Source: an uncultured Pseudodesulfovibrio sp. (GTDB lineage Bacteria > Desulfobacterota > Desulfovibrionia > Desulfovibrionales > Desulfovibrionaceae). From it: DNA of 64,000 nt. The notes under the pieces were generated by a model. It saw nothing but the letters and a program-made list of their open reading frames with translations, did not search any database and was not told the origin of the DNA. Of this stretch, positions 1 to 9,360 are shown in pieces. The stretch lies in contig NZ_OY760065.1 in assembly GCF_963662885.1 (NCBI RefSeq), positions 134,001 through 198,000 on the forward strand. Reading direction: 5' to 3'. A program made the translations under genes and the position numbers. The stretch's first letter is position 1; each line of letters opens with the position of its first letter.

Positions 1-1
1 C

Positions 2-685
2 ACCAAGATCTCCTTCATCAACGAAGTGGCCAACATCTGCGAGCGGGTGGGAGCGGATGTCTCCGAGGTACGTGCGGGGATAGGCTCGGATTCGCGCATC
101 GGCTACTCCTTCATCTACCCCGGTGTGGGCTATGGCGGGTCCTGCTTTCCCAAGGATGTCAAGGCGCTGATCGACACTGCCGCGGACTACGGCTACGACG
201 CCAAGCTCATTCGCTCCGTGGACGAGGTCAACAACACCCAGAAGCTGGTCCTGGCCGAGAAGATCAAGGCCTACTTCGAGCCCCAGGGCGGTGTTGCCGG
301 AAGGACCCTGGCCCTTTGGGGCATTGCCTTCAAGGCCAACACCGACGATATCCGCGAGGCCTCGTCCGTGCAGGTCATCAAGGCGCTGACCTCCCTCGGC
401 ATGAAGATTCGGGCCTTCGACCCCGTGGCCAACACCCGCGCACGCGAGGAAATCGGTCACATCGAGAACCTCGAAATCCTGGACAGCCAGTACGACGTGC
501 TGGACGGTGCGGACGCCCTGGCCGTGGTCACGGACTGGAATCAGTTCCGCGATCCGGATTTCGAGCGCATCAAGAACGCCCTGAGCGCGCCGCTGATCTT
601 TGACGGCCGCAATCTGTATCGGCCCGAGCGCATGGGCAAGGCCGGTTTCGCCTACTTCTCCATCGGCAGGAATCCGGTAGAGTAG
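2..685 (+). CDS. ugd: UDP-glucose 6-dehydrogenase, C-terminal part (gene starts before the window)
   Basis: This is the 3' part of a UDP-glucose/GDP-mannose dehydrogenase gene; the reading frame is open from base 2, so the start and the NAD-binding N-terminal domain lie outside. The family oxidises UDP-glucose to UDP-glucuronate with two NAD+ in the cytoplasm, feeding polysaccharide synthesis. The visible part holds the catalytic-cysteine motif GYGGSCFPKD, the central helix region and the C-terminal UDP-binding domain (LWGIAFKANTDDIREA, and DGRN near the end). It ends shortly before a strong two-way terminator. UDP-glucose versus a related nucleotide sugar cannot be settled from this half. 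Confidence 0.9.
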   Translation, partial: TKISFINEVANICERVGADVSEVRAGIGSDSRIGYSFIYPGVGYGGSCFPKDVKALIDTAADYGYDAKLIRSVDEVNNTQKLVLAEKIKAYFEPQGGVAGRTLALWGIAFKANTDDIREASSVQVIKALTSLGMKIRAFDPVANTRAREEIGHIENLEILDSQYDVLDGADALAVVTDWNQFRDPDFERIKNALSAPLIFDGRNLYRPERMGKAGFAYFSIGRNPVE

Positions 686-701
686 GGCGCATTCCGCAAG
701 C

Positions 702-747
702 ATGAAAAAAACTCCCCGTCTCGACAGAGGCGGGGAGTTTTTTTCAT
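702..747. terminator. Bidirectional rho-independent terminator
   Basis: Inverted repeat with arms ATGAAAAAAACTCCCCG and CGGGGAGTTTTTTTCAT, extended inward by CTC/GAG across a wobble pair. It has an A-run on one side and a T-run on the other, so it can end transcription from both the dehydrogenase gene and the small reverse-strand gene. Confidence 0.9.
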
Positions 748-760
748 GCGATAAAATTGA

Positions 761-976
761 TCAGATGCGGCCCTTGAAGCAGGTCCGGTACTGCAGTTCC
801 TGGAGAATGACCCGTTCGTATTCCGGGTTGTATTCCAGGTCCGTCTGTTCGGCCTGGTCCAGCATTCTGGCAAGTTGTTGCGTTTCTTCCCAGAAATCTA
901 GGAGCTCGTCGTCAGCCAGGCTTTTGACCTGGGCTTCCAAGGTGTCGTGGTCATGGAAATTGGCGTACTGACCCAT
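761..976 (-). CDS. Small conserved-looking hypothetical protein (71 aa)
   Basis: I do not recognise this protein. It is 71 residues, acidic, predicted all-helical, with no signal peptide or membrane segment. The sequence is rich in Glu, Asp, Gln and Leu (for example DDELLDFWEETQQLARML), which suggests a small soluble helical protein. It ends just upstream of the two-way terminator, codon use is like its neighbours, and no competing frame is convincing. Its own upstream region is the AT-richer stretch that also precedes cheW on the other strand. Confidence 0.6.
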   Translation of the reverse strand: MGQYANFHDHDTLEAQVKSLADDELLDFWEETQQLARMLDQAEQTDLEYNPEYERVILQELQYRTCFKGRI

Positions 977-1302
977 GCGGAGTGGCCTGCCCTTTTTTCA
1001 AAAGGTGAGATAAATCAAACATATAGAAACGAAGTGCGACCTACGTTAGCCCTTTATCCCATAAGCGTCAACCACACTTTGGCGACAGAGAATGAGAAAA
1101 AATGGCAACAATTTATTTTTATTGGTGAAAAAGTCGATATAGGTGAGTCAGGCCGTCTTTTGGGGTCGAGAAAAGGGTTCTTTCCAAGGATTTCGAGCGG
1201 CTGGATATTCTCATTGACAAAAATAGGCTGGGTTGACAGATTCAGTCCTTGTAAAACCGTATGCGCCGTCGGCCGCATTCGGTCATCCTAGACGGGGTAG
1301 CC
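977..1302. other. Intergenic region, AT-richer, divergent promoters likely
   Basis: About 326 bases lie between two divergent genes. No convincing gene is seen. Two TTGACA hexamers (1214-1219 and 1233-1238) lie on the cheW side, but neither has a good -10 hexamer at standard spacing. I saw no sigma-28 or sigma-54 signature here. Confidence 0.5.
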
Positions 1303-1803
1303 ATGAGAACGGAAGTTGAAGACATCATCGACGACGAAGAGGGCGAAGTCGATCAGGAGTTGACCCAGCTGGTGACTTTTAGCATCGGCGACGAGGAATT
1401 CGGGGTCAATATCCTCCAGGTCCAGGAGATCATCCGCACCATGGAGATCACCAACGTCCCGCGCGCTCCCGAATTTGTCGAGGGCGTCATCAACCTGCGC
1501 GGCAAGGTCATTCCCATTGTGGACATGCGCCGCCGTTTCGGGCTTCGTTCCAAGGAACACGACAAGTACACGCGGATCATCGTCATCGAGATCGACATGA
1601 TCATCGTTGGCTTCGTGGTGGATTCCGTGTCCGAGGTCCTGCGCATTCCGGCCAATTCCGTGCAACCGCCGCCTCCTGTGGTGGCCGGCATGGATTCCGA
1701 CTACATCGACGGTGTGGGCAAGCTCGAAGACCGTCTGCTGATCCTGCTCGATCTGGATTCGTTGCTGGACAACGAGGAAAAGGAAGCGCTGGGCACCGTC
1801 TAG
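1303..1803 (+). CDS. cheW: Chemotaxis coupling protein CheW
   Basis: CheW links chemoreceptors to the CheA kinase at the cell pole. The 166-residue protein has an acidic N-terminal extension (about 22 residues), then a full CheW SH3-like domain: QLVTFSIGDEEFGVNILQVQ, the conserved INLRGKVIPIVDMRRRFGL block around residue 65, and a C-terminal LEDRLLILLDLDSLL strand. I chose ATG 1303, which has GGGG about 6 nt upstream; an in-frame ATG at 1261 would add 14 atypical residues. The gene stands alone, with cheZ about 32 kb away in another operon. Which receptor array it serves cannot be told. Confidence 0.93.
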   Translation: MRTEVEDIIDDEEGEVDQELTQLVTFSIGDEEFGVNILQVQEIIRTMEITNVPRAPEFVEGVINLRGKVIPIVDMRRRFGLRSKEHDKYTRIIVIEIDMIIVGFVVDSVSEVLRIPANSVQPPPPVVAGMDSDYIDGVGKLEDRLLILLDLDSLLDNEEKEALGTV

Positions 1804-1822
1804 CCCGACAGATTCTTGGTGA

Positions 1823-1868
1823 CAAGCCGTCCTGGTCCCGCTAGGGAAGAGGCGGCTTTTCCTTTTTT
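1823..1868 (+). terminator. Probable rho-independent terminator after cheW
   Basis: Imperfect hairpin AAGCCG...GGTCCC-GCTA-GGGA...CGGCTT followed by TTCCTTTTTT. The outer six and inner pairs are good and there are mismatches mid-stem. Confidence 0.6.
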
Positions 1869-1907
1869 ATTTCCGCGGGGCCGAGAAACCCTTTTCGCAG
1901 CGAATCC

Positions 1908-4900
1908 ATGCCAGCCAATTATCCTAAGGACATATCCGATTTCATGAAGGGGACCGTTGATTCGGTCCGCATATTCAAGAGCGGGCCGGGTTCCCAGGCC
2001 CTGCTGGCCGGTTCTCTTTTGGCCGGTGGCAACGACGTTGTCCTGGTTGTACCGGGGGTGACCGAGTTCCGCGAGATGCAGGCTCTGTTGACTCTGTTGT
2101 CCCGCGGCAAGCCGGGTGGATTGGAGCGGCCCGCCTGGGAGCGGGAATGGGTTTTCCTGCCGCCTTATCATTCACGCACTCCCGAGGCCCAGGGGTGGAG
2201 TGAGCGGTGGGCCGCCCTGTACGGGCTGATCTACCGCGACGGCCCGCGCGGCGTACTCATGACCGCCGACAACCTGTTGCCCCATTGGCCCGACGAGACG
2301 GTCCTGCGCGAGAACTGGGCCTCCTTGACCAAGGGCGAGGAGATGTCCCCGGAAATCCTTCTGGAGCAGCTCGTCTCCTGGGGGTACGTGCGCCGCAAGC
2401 TGGTTTCAGATCCCGGCGACATGGCCATGCGCGGTGACATCCTGGACATTCACGCGCCTGGCTACGAGTTACCTCTTCGACTCGAATTTTTCGGTGATGT
2501 ACTCGAGGAAATCCGGCTGTTCGACCCTGCTTCTCAGCGTTCCAAGGCGGACCTGGACGAGGCCGTTCTCATGCCCGTGGCACCGGGCATCACCACCCCG
2601 GACCGGGGATTCCGCGCCCGCGATCAGTGGGAGAAGTTGCGCAAGACCGGCGAGATCACGGCCGCTCAGGAGCAGGCCTTGTCCGAGCGCCTGGACCAGA
2701 ACGACGGATTTGTCTGGCCCGGCCTGTACTACGATGCACCGGTTGGTCTTGAGGCGTATCTGCCCAAGAATGCGGCCTGGTTGCTTTCCTCAGGCGGGAC
2801 TCTGCGGGCCAGACTTGAGGACCGCGAGCAGGCGTGGCGCGATTATCTGAAGGATGAAGAGCGGGAAAAGGGCATCAGCCTCCCGAGACGGTTCATCATC
2901 CGTTCGCACGATGTGGCCCGCCAGGCGTGGCGTTCCGCCCGCCAACTGGTCTTCGAGGAGTTGACCATAGGCCGCGAAAAGGTCGGCATAGACCTGCTAG
3001 AGACCCCGTACAGCGAGTTCTCGGATATTTTTTGGCGACCCGAGGCCACCAGACGGCCGTGGGCGGCCCTCATGGCCGGGATCAAGGAGTGGCAGAGCGC
3101 GGGGGAGACCACCATCCTGAGTTTCCGCACCCAGCGGTCACGGAGCAAATTTCTGAATCTGGCCGAGCAGGAGAGCCTGCCCATCACTTTGGAATATGTC
3201 CCCGACCGCCAAGGCCTCTATGCCCTGGTCTCGCCTTTGCGAAAGGGCATGGACATCGGCTGGAACCGGACCCGCGTCCTGGGCGAGGAAGTCATTCAGC
3301 CCCAGGCTGCCAGGGTTCAGGCCGGACGCGACAAGGCGTTCAAAGGGCTGGAGCGTTACGACGACCTGTCCGAAGGCGATCTGCTGGTCCACAGGGATTA
3401 TGGTCTGTCCCAGTTCGGTGGTCTGCACCACATGGCCATCGGCGAGGGCGCCAACGACTACCTGCTTCTGTATTTTTCCGGCGAGGACAAACTTTACTTG
3501 CCCGTGGACCGGCTCAACCTGGTTCAGCGGTTCAAGGGGCCGGAGGGGGCCAAGCAGCCTTCCCTGGACAAGCTCGGCGGCTCACGCTGGGCCAAGACCA
3601 CGGCCAAGGTCCGCAAGGCCATCGAGAAGATCGCCCACGAATTGGTGGAGATGTACGCTTTCAGGCGGGTGGCCAAGGGCTTTGGCTACGGCCCGCTGGA
3701 CGAGATGTACGCCGAGTTCGAGGCCACCTTCGGGTTCGAGGAGACGCCGGATCAGGAAAAGGCCGTGAACGACGTGTTCCGCGACATGGAAAAGCCCGAG
3801 CCCATGGACAGGCTGGTTTGTGGCGACGTGGGCTTCGGAAAAACCGAAGTGGCTCTGCGCGCCGCCTTCCGCGCGGCGCTGGAAGGCCGTCAGACGGCAC
3901 TGCTCTGTCCGACCACGGTCCTGGCCGAGCAGCACTACCAGACCTTCACCAAGCGCATGGAGGGTTTCCCCGTGCGCGTCGGATTGCTCAGCCGGTTCGT
4001 CACCGCCAAGCGGCAGAAGACCGTGCTCGAGGCCGCAAGCCGGGGCGAGATCGACATCCTCATCGGAACGCACCGTATCCTTTCCAAAGACGTGGAACTG
4101 CCCAATCTCGGCCTGCTCATTCTGGACGAGGAGCAGCGTTTCGGGGTCAAGCACAAGGAAAAGCTCAAACATTTCCGCCAGAACATCGACGTTCTGACTC
4201 TTACGGCAACACCCATTCCCCGAACCCTGCAATTGTCGCTCTCCGGTATCCGCGGCCTGTCGGTCATTGAGACCCCGCCCGTGGACCGCAAGCCCGTTGA
4301 GACGGGCATCATGGAGCGCGAAGAGCTGGAACTCAAGGCTGTGCTCCGTCGGGAGCTGGACCGTGGAGGTCAGGTCTACTGGGTGTACAACCGGGTCAAC
4401 GGTTTGGAGCGGGTTGCCGACTACGTGCGCGGCCTGGTCCCGGACGCCAAGGTGGGCATGGCCCACGGACGGATGAGCGAGAAGGGGCTTGAGGACGCCA
4501 TGCGTGACTTCTGGCACGGAGAGATGGACGTGCTCGTGTGCACCTCAATCGTCGAATCGGGCCTGGATTTTCCCAACGCCAATACCCTGATCGTGGATCA
4601 GGCACAGCTCTTCGGCCTTGGGCAGCTCTACCAGCTGCGTGGCAGGGTGGGGCGAAGCGAGCGCCAGGCATATGCCTATTTCGTGGTCCCTTCCATCAAG
4701 GATATTTCCGAAATTGTCCGCAAACGCTTGCGCATCATTCTGGACATGGATTATCTGGGGGCTGGATTCAAGGTGGCCATGGAGGACTTGCGTCTTCGCG
4801 GCGCGGGCAACATTTTGGGCGAGGCCCAGTCCGGGCAGATCGCCAAAATCGGTCTGGAACTTTTCCTCGAAATGCTTGAGGAGGAGGTGGCCAGACTGCG

Positions 4901-5399
4901 CGGCGAAGAACACGCCGGGGCGTCGGACACGGAACTCAACTTCGTGTTCGAGGCGCATATTCCGGGCGGATACATTCCCGATTCCCGGGAGCGGCTGCGT
5001 TACTACCGTGCGTTGTCCTCGGCCGCAACGGATATGGAATTGCGCGAATATGAGGCCGAGATCCGCGACCGTTTCGGGCCGTTGCCCGAGCCTCTGGATG
5101 CCTTTTTCGGGGTTTTGCGCATTAAGCGCACCCTGTCCCGTCTCCAGGCGGCCAGAGCCGAGCTTTACCCGGGCCGGATGGTCATTACCTGGAAGGACAA
5201 CGCCATAGCCGTCAACCCGGAACGACTGATCCGCTGGGTTGATGCCCGAGGCGAGGGGACCCGGCTCATCCCCCCCGCCAAGCTGGAAATCCGCTACGGC
5301 GAGGACCATTCCATGCGTGAGGCGCTGGAATCCACCGCTGCGGATCTGGAAGGCCTGCTCGATGCCGAAACAGTGCCGCAGGACGGCCCACAAAAATGA
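1908..5399 (+). CDS. mfd: Transcription-repair coupling factor Mfd
   Basis: Mfd displaces RNA polymerase stalled at DNA damage and recruits UvrA/UvrB. The protein is 1163 residues, close to the usual length of about 1150. In order it shows a UvrB-like N-terminal module, the RNA-polymerase-interacting CarD-like domain (SEGDLLVHRDYGLSQFGGL, about residue 485), a RecG-like helicase with Walker A GDVGFGKTE (about 640), DEEQ box (ILDEEQRFG) and motif VI region LRGRVGRSERQAYAYF, and a C-terminal TRCF domain. The start ATG has only a weak ribosome site. Its stop overlaps the start of the next gene (ATGA), so the two are likely co-translated. Confidence 0.97.
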   Translation: MPANYPKDISDFMKGTVDSVRIFKSGPGSQALLAGSLLAGGNDVVLVVPGVTEFREMQALLTLLSRGKPGGLERPAWEREWVFLPPYHSRTPEAQGWSERWAALYGLIYRDGPRGVLMTADNLLPHWPDETVLRENWASLTKGEEMSPEILLEQLVSWGYVRRKLVSDPGDMAMRGDILDIHAPGYELPLRLEFFGDVLEEIRLFDPASQRSKADLDEAVLMPVAPGITTPDRGFRARDQWEKLRKTGEITAAQEQALSERLDQNDGFVWPGLYYDAPVGLEAYLPKNAAWLLSSGGTLRARLEDREQAWRDYLKDEEREKGISLPRRFIIRSHDVARQAWRSARQLVFEELTIGREKVGIDLLETPYSEFSDIFWRPEATRRPWAALMAGIKEWQSAGETTILSFRTQRSRSKFLNLAEQESLPITLEYVPDRQGLYALVSPLRKGMDIGWNRTRVLGEEVIQPQAARVQAGRDKAFKGLERYDDLSEGDLLVHRDYGLSQFGGLHHMAIGEGANDYLLLYFSGEDKLYLPVDRLNLVQRFKGPEGAKQPSLDKLGGSRWAKTTAKVRKAIEKIAHELVEMYAFRRVAKGFGYGPLDEMYAEFEATFGFEETPDQEKAVNDVFRDMEKPEPMDRLVCGDVGFGKTEVALRAAFRAALEGRQTALLCPTTVLAEQHYQTFTKRMEGFPVRVGLLSRFVTAKRQKTVLEAASRGEIDILIGTHRILSKDVELPNLGLLILDEEQRFGVKHKEKLKHFRQNIDVLTLTATPIPRTLQLSLSGIRGLSVIETPPVDRKPVETGIMEREELELKAVLRRELDRGGQVYWVYNRVNGLERVADYVRGLVPDAKVGMAHGRMSEKGLEDAMRDFWHGEMDVLVCTSIVESGLDFPNANTLIVDQAQLFGLGQLYQLRGRVGRSERQAYAYFVVPSIKDISEIVRKRLRIILDMDYLGAGFKVAMEDLRLRGAGNILGEAQSGQIAKIGLELFLEMLEEEVARLRGEEHAGASDTELNFVFEAHIPGGYIPDSRERLRYYRALSSAATDMELREYEAEIRDRFGPLPEPLDAFFGVLRIKRTLSRLQAARAELYPGRMVITWKDNAIAVNPERLIRWVDARGEGTRLIPPAKLEIRYGEDHSMREALESTAADLEGLLDAETVPQDGPQK

Positions 5400-6487
5400 A
5401 TATGAAACGTCACATAGCTATACTTCTCGTTTTGGTGGCCTTGTTCGCCGGATGCTCCGGAGACACGGATGACATCGGTATCGTGGCCCGCGTCAACGGT
5501 GCGCCGATCTATCTGAGTCAGCTGGAGTTCCAGCATGACCAGTTCCAGGAGGACAGCGTCGGCGCGTACGTTCCGAGTGTGGCCAAGCTGCGCAAGGAAT
5601 ACGGTGAAATCCTGTCTGATCTCATCGTCCAGGAGCTGGTGGTCCAGGAACTGGCCCGCCGGGATCTGTCCGTGACCGATGAGGAACTGCGCAAGGCCGA
5701 AAATACGGTGCGCGCCGATTATCCCGAGGGAGCCTTTGAGCAGGTTCTGGTGGAAGAGTACATCGACCTCAAGTCCTGGCGGCGCCAACTGCGTTACTAC
5801 CTGGCGCAGAAGAAATTTTTCCAGCAAGTTCTGCGGCCGCAGATCAAGATCGACTACAAGGAAGCCGAGAAATATTATCGGGACCATATCTCCGATTTCT
5901 ATCTGCCCGAGAGCCTGCGCATCCTGGTGGTGCGGGGCCCCAGCCGCGAACTGGTGGTCAAGGCGGTTGAAAAATATCTCAAGGATCACGACCAGATGAA
6001 TCTGGCTACCGCGTTCGGCGAAGTCGAGACCCGGGAGGTGGTGGTCCGCGAAGGGCGGTTGTCCGCCCCCTGGCGCAACGCTCTGACCGGGCTCAAGCCC
6101 GGACAGGCCAGCGACGTGCTGACCGACCGGTTCGGGTTCGAGGCTCTGGTCCTGCTTGAGCGCAGCGAGGCCAAGGTGCTGCCTCCGGCCCAGGCCTATC
6201 CCCTTGTGGAAGAGGCCCTGCTTGAGAAAAAGATGGAAAACGCCTTCGAAAACTGGCTTTCCGGCGACTTGTCCAAGGCGGACATCCAGGTCAGCGAACA
6301 TCTTCTGGAGTCCGCTTCCAAACCTGGCGATAGTGACGGAAGCGCTCCGGCCGCGATTGCGGAACCGGAAGAACCTTCGGCGGACGAGGTCATGGACCAG
6401 GCTCCTGCCGAGGAAGACATGAACGGCCGTGAACCGGCTGATGAGGTAATCCCTCCGGACCAGATAGGCACGGACACGGGCATCTGA
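5396..6487 (+). CDS. SurA-like periplasmic chaperone/PPIase lipoprotein
   Basis: A 363-residue lipoprotein: signal peptide, then lipobox LFAGC with the modified Cys near residue 20. It is followed by a SurA-type N-terminal chaperone domain (VARVNGAPIYLSQLEFQHDQF, IVQELVVQELARRDLSVTDEEL) and a parvulin-like region around residues 165-245 that looks degenerate. The C-terminal tail (about 300-363) is acidic and low-complexity. The role is inferred as outer-membrane protein folding at the periplasmic face. It overlaps mfd by 4 nt and sits 96 nt ahead of a second SurA-family gene, so two related chaperones are encoded side by side. A second ATG at 5402 is a possible start. Confidence 0.82.
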   Translation: MNMKRHIAILLVLVALFAGCSGDTDDIGIVARVNGAPIYLSQLEFQHDQFQEDSVGAYVPSVAKLRKEYGEILSDLIVQELVVQELARRDLSVTDEELRKAENTVRADYPEGAFEQVLVEEYIDLKSWRRQLRYYLAQKKFFQQVLRPQIKIDYKEAEKYYRDHISDFYLPESLRILVVRGPSRELVVKAVEKYLKDHDQMNLATAFGEVETREVVVREGRLSAPWRNALTGLKPGQASDVLTDRFGFEALVLLERSEAKVLPPAQAYPLVEEALLEKKMENAFENWLSGDLSKADIQVSEHLLESASKPGDSDGSAPAAIAEPEEPSADEVMDQAPAEEDMNGREPADEVIPPDQIGTDTGI

Positions 6488-6583
6488 TCGGCCCGTTCGT
6501 TGCATAGTCCGCTCAAAACGACTAGAATCCGACAACATTCGGGAGGAAAAGGATAATCCTACTTCCGAACAAGGAGTGAATGC

Positions 6584-7552
6584 GTGGTAAAAATCTTTTC
6601 CGTGCTCTTGGGAGCCTTGCTCCTGGTATGCCCCCTGACTGCACAGGCAAAGGATATGGTCGTGGACCGCATCCTGGTGAAGATCAACGATTCGATCATC
6701 ACCCAGTATGACCTGGATCAGGCGATGCAGCCCATCTACGACAAGATCAAAGGCCGCACTCTCAGCGCCAAGGAGCAGGAGCAGGTGCAGGTGCTTCGTA
6801 AGCAGGCTTTGGATAATCTGATCAATGACAACCTTATCCAGCAGGAGGTCAAGCGATTCTCCATCGATGTCTCGGATGAGAACATGGACAAGGAAATCGA
6901 ACGGGTTCGAAATGAGCGCGGTCTGACCCTGGAGGAATTCGAAAAGGTTGTGGCCGATGACGGGCTGAGCATGGATGAGTTTCGGGAAAGACTCAAGAAA
7001 TTGCTTGAGAAACAAGAGCTTATCGGCCACATGGTCAACAGCAAGGTTGTTGTCACGGACTCGGAGATTCAGGAGGAGTACGATTCTCGGAAGGATGACT
7101 ATTCCATGGGCAAGATGGTCGAACTGGCCATCATTCTCCTGCCGTCCGACGTATCTGCGGTGGAAGTCCGGGAGATGATTACAAGCGGTGAGATGTCCTT
7201 TGCCGATGCGGTTGCCAAGTACAGCGTTGGTCCGGGCAAGGACTCCGGCGGATCCATCGGCGAGTTGAACTGGCAGGATCTGGCCGATGAGTGGAAGACC
7301 TCTCTCGATGGAGTGGCTCCGGGTGGCGTAAGCCAGCCGCTGACCATCCAGGATCATCAGGCCCTGCTTTCGCCGATCAAGATCAATGACGATCGCATGG
7401 TTCCGCTTGCAGACGTTCGGGACGACATCTACAAGGAATTGATGCAGAAGAAGCGTGAAACAGTGTTCACGGATTATTTTGAGAAACTGAAGCAGAGCGC
7501 AGTTATCATCTACATGGATGATTCGCTCAAGCCCGACAACGGAGTATCTTAA
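6584..7552 (+). CDS. surA: Periplasmic chaperone / peptidyl-prolyl isomerase SurA
   Basis: A 322-residue exported protein: signal peptide ending near AQA-K (residues 1-22), a SurA_N domain (DRILVKINDSIITQYDLDQA, then DNLINDNLIQQEVKR) and one parvulin-type PPIase domain about residues 170-265 (VELAIILLP, FADAVAKYSVGP, GGSIGELNWQDL). E. coli SurA has two parvulin domains; one is common in deltaproteobacteria. GTG start with AAGGAG 9 nt upstream. Its stop overlaps the rodZ start (TAATG). Function: escorting outer-membrane proteins through the periplasm. Confidence 0.88.
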   Translation: MVKIFSVLLGALLLVCPLTAQAKDMVVDRILVKINDSIITQYDLDQAMQPIYDKIKGRTLSAKEQEQVQVLRKQALDNLINDNLIQQEVKRFSIDVSDENMDKEIERVRNERGLTLEEFEKVVADDGLSMDEFRERLKKLLEKQELIGHMVNSKVVVTDSEIQEEYDSRKDDYSMGKMVELAIILLPSDVSAVEVREMITSGEMSFADAVAKYSVGPGKDSGGSIGELNWQDLADEWKTSLDGVAPGGVSQPLTIQDHQALLSPIKINDDRMVPLADVRDDIYKELMQKKRETVFTDYFEKLKQSAVIIYMDDSLKPDNGVS

Positions 7553-8553
7553 TGACATTTCAGGAACTCGGCGAAATTCTGAAAAATGAACGGGAGGCCA
7601 AGGGGCTGACCATCAAGGCGGTCATGGAGGCCACCAAGATCAGCCGCGTCATTCTTCTCGCCCTGGAAAACGGAGACCGTTCGGCTCTGCCGCATCCCGT
7701 GTATACAAAAGGGTTCGTCAAGAGCTATGCCCGTCTGCTCGGGCTGGACCCGGACGAACTGACCATGGTTGTTGACCATGAATATCAGATGGAGCCTCTC
7801 CAGGCTGGGGACATTTCCTACGATGTGGCTCCCAATGCGGAAAAGGCCTTTCAGGACAATGAGATGGCCACGAGCCGCCGTCGCCGTTCCGTCTGGCCCA
7901 CGCTGCTCATCGTTCTGGTCCTGGCAGCCGCTGCGGTGATTTTGGCCCTTAGTCTGAACAAGGCCAAGGTGCAGGATGGTTCCGCACCCGCGTCCGCTCC
8001 GACCGAGCAGTCCGCACAACCTTCAGAGGCCGCTCCGGCCGCCCCCGAGGCTGTCACTCCTGAGACCACGCCCGCTGAAGAGCAGGCCGCACCCGAAGCC
8101 GCCCCCGAGGAAGAGCAGGGGGCGACGGATGACACGGACAAGGCTCCCTTGGTTGCACCCGCGCCTGCCGACACGACACCCGCACCGGCAGAAGCCGAAC
8201 CCGCACAGGAGCAGGCCGCCGCGCCTGCTCCGGTTCAGGCTCCGGACGAGGCCGTTGACGAGGAGGCCGCCATCACCCAGGAGGGCGCGCCTGTCGAACC
8301 CAAATACGACCACGTGGTTATCATCCGTGCCACCTCCAACAAGGGGTGCTGGATCGGGGTCTGGCGCGGTGAGGAGACCAAGATGGCCCGTGACTTCGTC
8401 TTGCGCAAGGGAGAGCCTCTGCGCCTGATGTTCAACAGCCCGCGTCGTATCCGCATCGGCAATGTCGCCGGTGTGACCATGACCTACAACGGTTCGCCCT
8501 ATGCCCTGGACGCTTCCAAGGGCAACATCCAGACTCTCACCTTCGGCATGTAG
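7552..8553 (+). CDS. rodZ: Cell-shape protein RodZ (HTH-TM-DUF4115)
   Basis: RodZ ties the MreB cytoskeleton to the wall-synthesis complex. Domains in order: cytoplasmic HTH_25 (residues about 3-75, LGEILKNEREAKGLTIKAV, GLDPDEL), an Arg-rich stop (SRRRRSVW), one membrane helix (about 116-137), a long Pro/Ala/Glu-rich periplasmic linker (about 145-250) and a C-terminal DUF4115 beta domain (ATSNKGCWIGVWRGEE to the end). The gene shares one base with the surA stop. The low-complexity linker explains the odd base composition of its middle. Confidence 0.9.
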   Translation: MTFQELGEILKNEREAKGLTIKAVMEATKISRVILLALENGDRSALPHPVYTKGFVKSYARLLGLDPDELTMVVDHEYQMEPLQAGDISYDVAPNAEKAFQDNEMATSRRRRSVWPTLLIVLVLAAAAVILALSLNKAKVQDGSAPASAPTEQSAQPSEAAPAAPEAVTPETTPAEEQAAPEAAPEEEQGATDDTDKAPLVAPAPADTTPAPAEAEPAQEQAAAPAPVQAPDEAVDEEAAITQEGAPVEPKYDHVVIIRATSNKGCWIGVWRGEETKMARDFVLRKGEPLRLMFNSPRRIRIGNVAGVTMTYNGSPYALDASKGNIQTLTFGM

Positions 8554-8588
8554 CCGGGGCTTTCACTGCCCTTGCGCGGACTAACGGC

Positions 8589-9347
8589 ATGAGCGCCACC
8601 GAAAAAGCCCTTGTACTCAAGACCGGGCGTTTTCGGGAGGCCGATGTCTGGGTCCGGCTGCTGACCCCCTCTCGCGGGGTGTTCAACGGATTCGCCTTCG
8701 GCGGCAGTCGTTCACGCCGCCGCTTCGTGGGTTGCCTCGACCCCTTGAGTCACGTCCTCTTCACCATCGGCACCAACAAGACCGGCACCTATACCGTCCT
8801 CGAAGAGGGCAGTTTGCTGCACAATTTTCCCGAGGTCCGCAAGGACCCGGCCAAGACCGGTCTGGCTGTCAATTGCGTCAAGTTCGTGGAAGCGGTGGAG
8901 ATCGATCCCGAGGACGCCAAGCCCGCGTATGAACTGCTTCTCGAAACCTTGCACATGCTCGAGGAAAGTGGTGTCCGAAGCGACTTTACGCCGTGGCTTT
9001 TTCGGGCCAAACTGGCCTTTGAGATGGGCTTCACTCCGGACTTTCTGGCCTGCGGGGTATGCGGCCGTCCGCTATCCTGCGAGTGCGGACACCGCTTCGG
9101 CGTGGAGCGGGGCCAAGTGGCCTGTCGGACTTGTCTTTCGGACGGGAAACCGTTAGAGGGACTTGCTCGGCCGATTTCCGCAGGAGCCTTGCGCGCTCTG
9201 GACTGGATTCAGCACAGCAGGCCGTCAGACTGGGCCACGGTGTCCATGGACGCGGAAGTCCGCCGTCAGGTCAGTCAATTGATCGAACTTTTCGTCGCCT
9301 ACCACCTGGGTTTGTCCTGGGAGGGCGGCATGTATAAAAAGGTATGA
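8589..9347 (+). CDS. recO: DNA repair protein RecO
   Basis: RecO anneals ssDNA coated with SSB and, with RecR, loads RecA. The 252-residue protein has the N-terminal OB fold (EKALVLKTGRFREADVWVRLLTPSRG), a helical middle, and a zinc-finger segment around residues 156-183 (CGVCG, CECGH, CRTC) typical of RecO. It lies 35 nt after rodZ and 13 nt before glyQ, within the same forward transcription unit. Confidence 0.92.
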   Translation: MSATEKALVLKTGRFREADVWVRLLTPSRGVFNGFAFGGSRSRRRFVGCLDPLSHVLFTIGTNKTGTYTVLEEGSLLHNFPEVRKDPAKTGLAVNCVKFVEAVEIDPEDAKPAYELLLETLHMLEESGVRSDFTPWLFRAKLAFEMGFTPDFLACGVCGRPLSCECGHRFGVERGQVACRTCLSDGKPLEGLARPISAGALRALDWIQHSRPSDWATVSMDAEVRRQVSQLIELFVAYHLGLSWEGGMYKKV

Positions 9348-9360
9348 GTTGGAGCCAACA

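Noticed and set aside
1214..1262. Tandem TTGACA hexamers before cheW as a promoter
   Set aside because: No -10 hexamer at 16-18 bp from either; kept only as a note on the intergenic region.
5294..7558. A 754-codon reverse open frame opposite the two SurA-like genes
   Set aside because: It runs across gene boundaries of the true forward genes and has low-complexity, motif-free translation.
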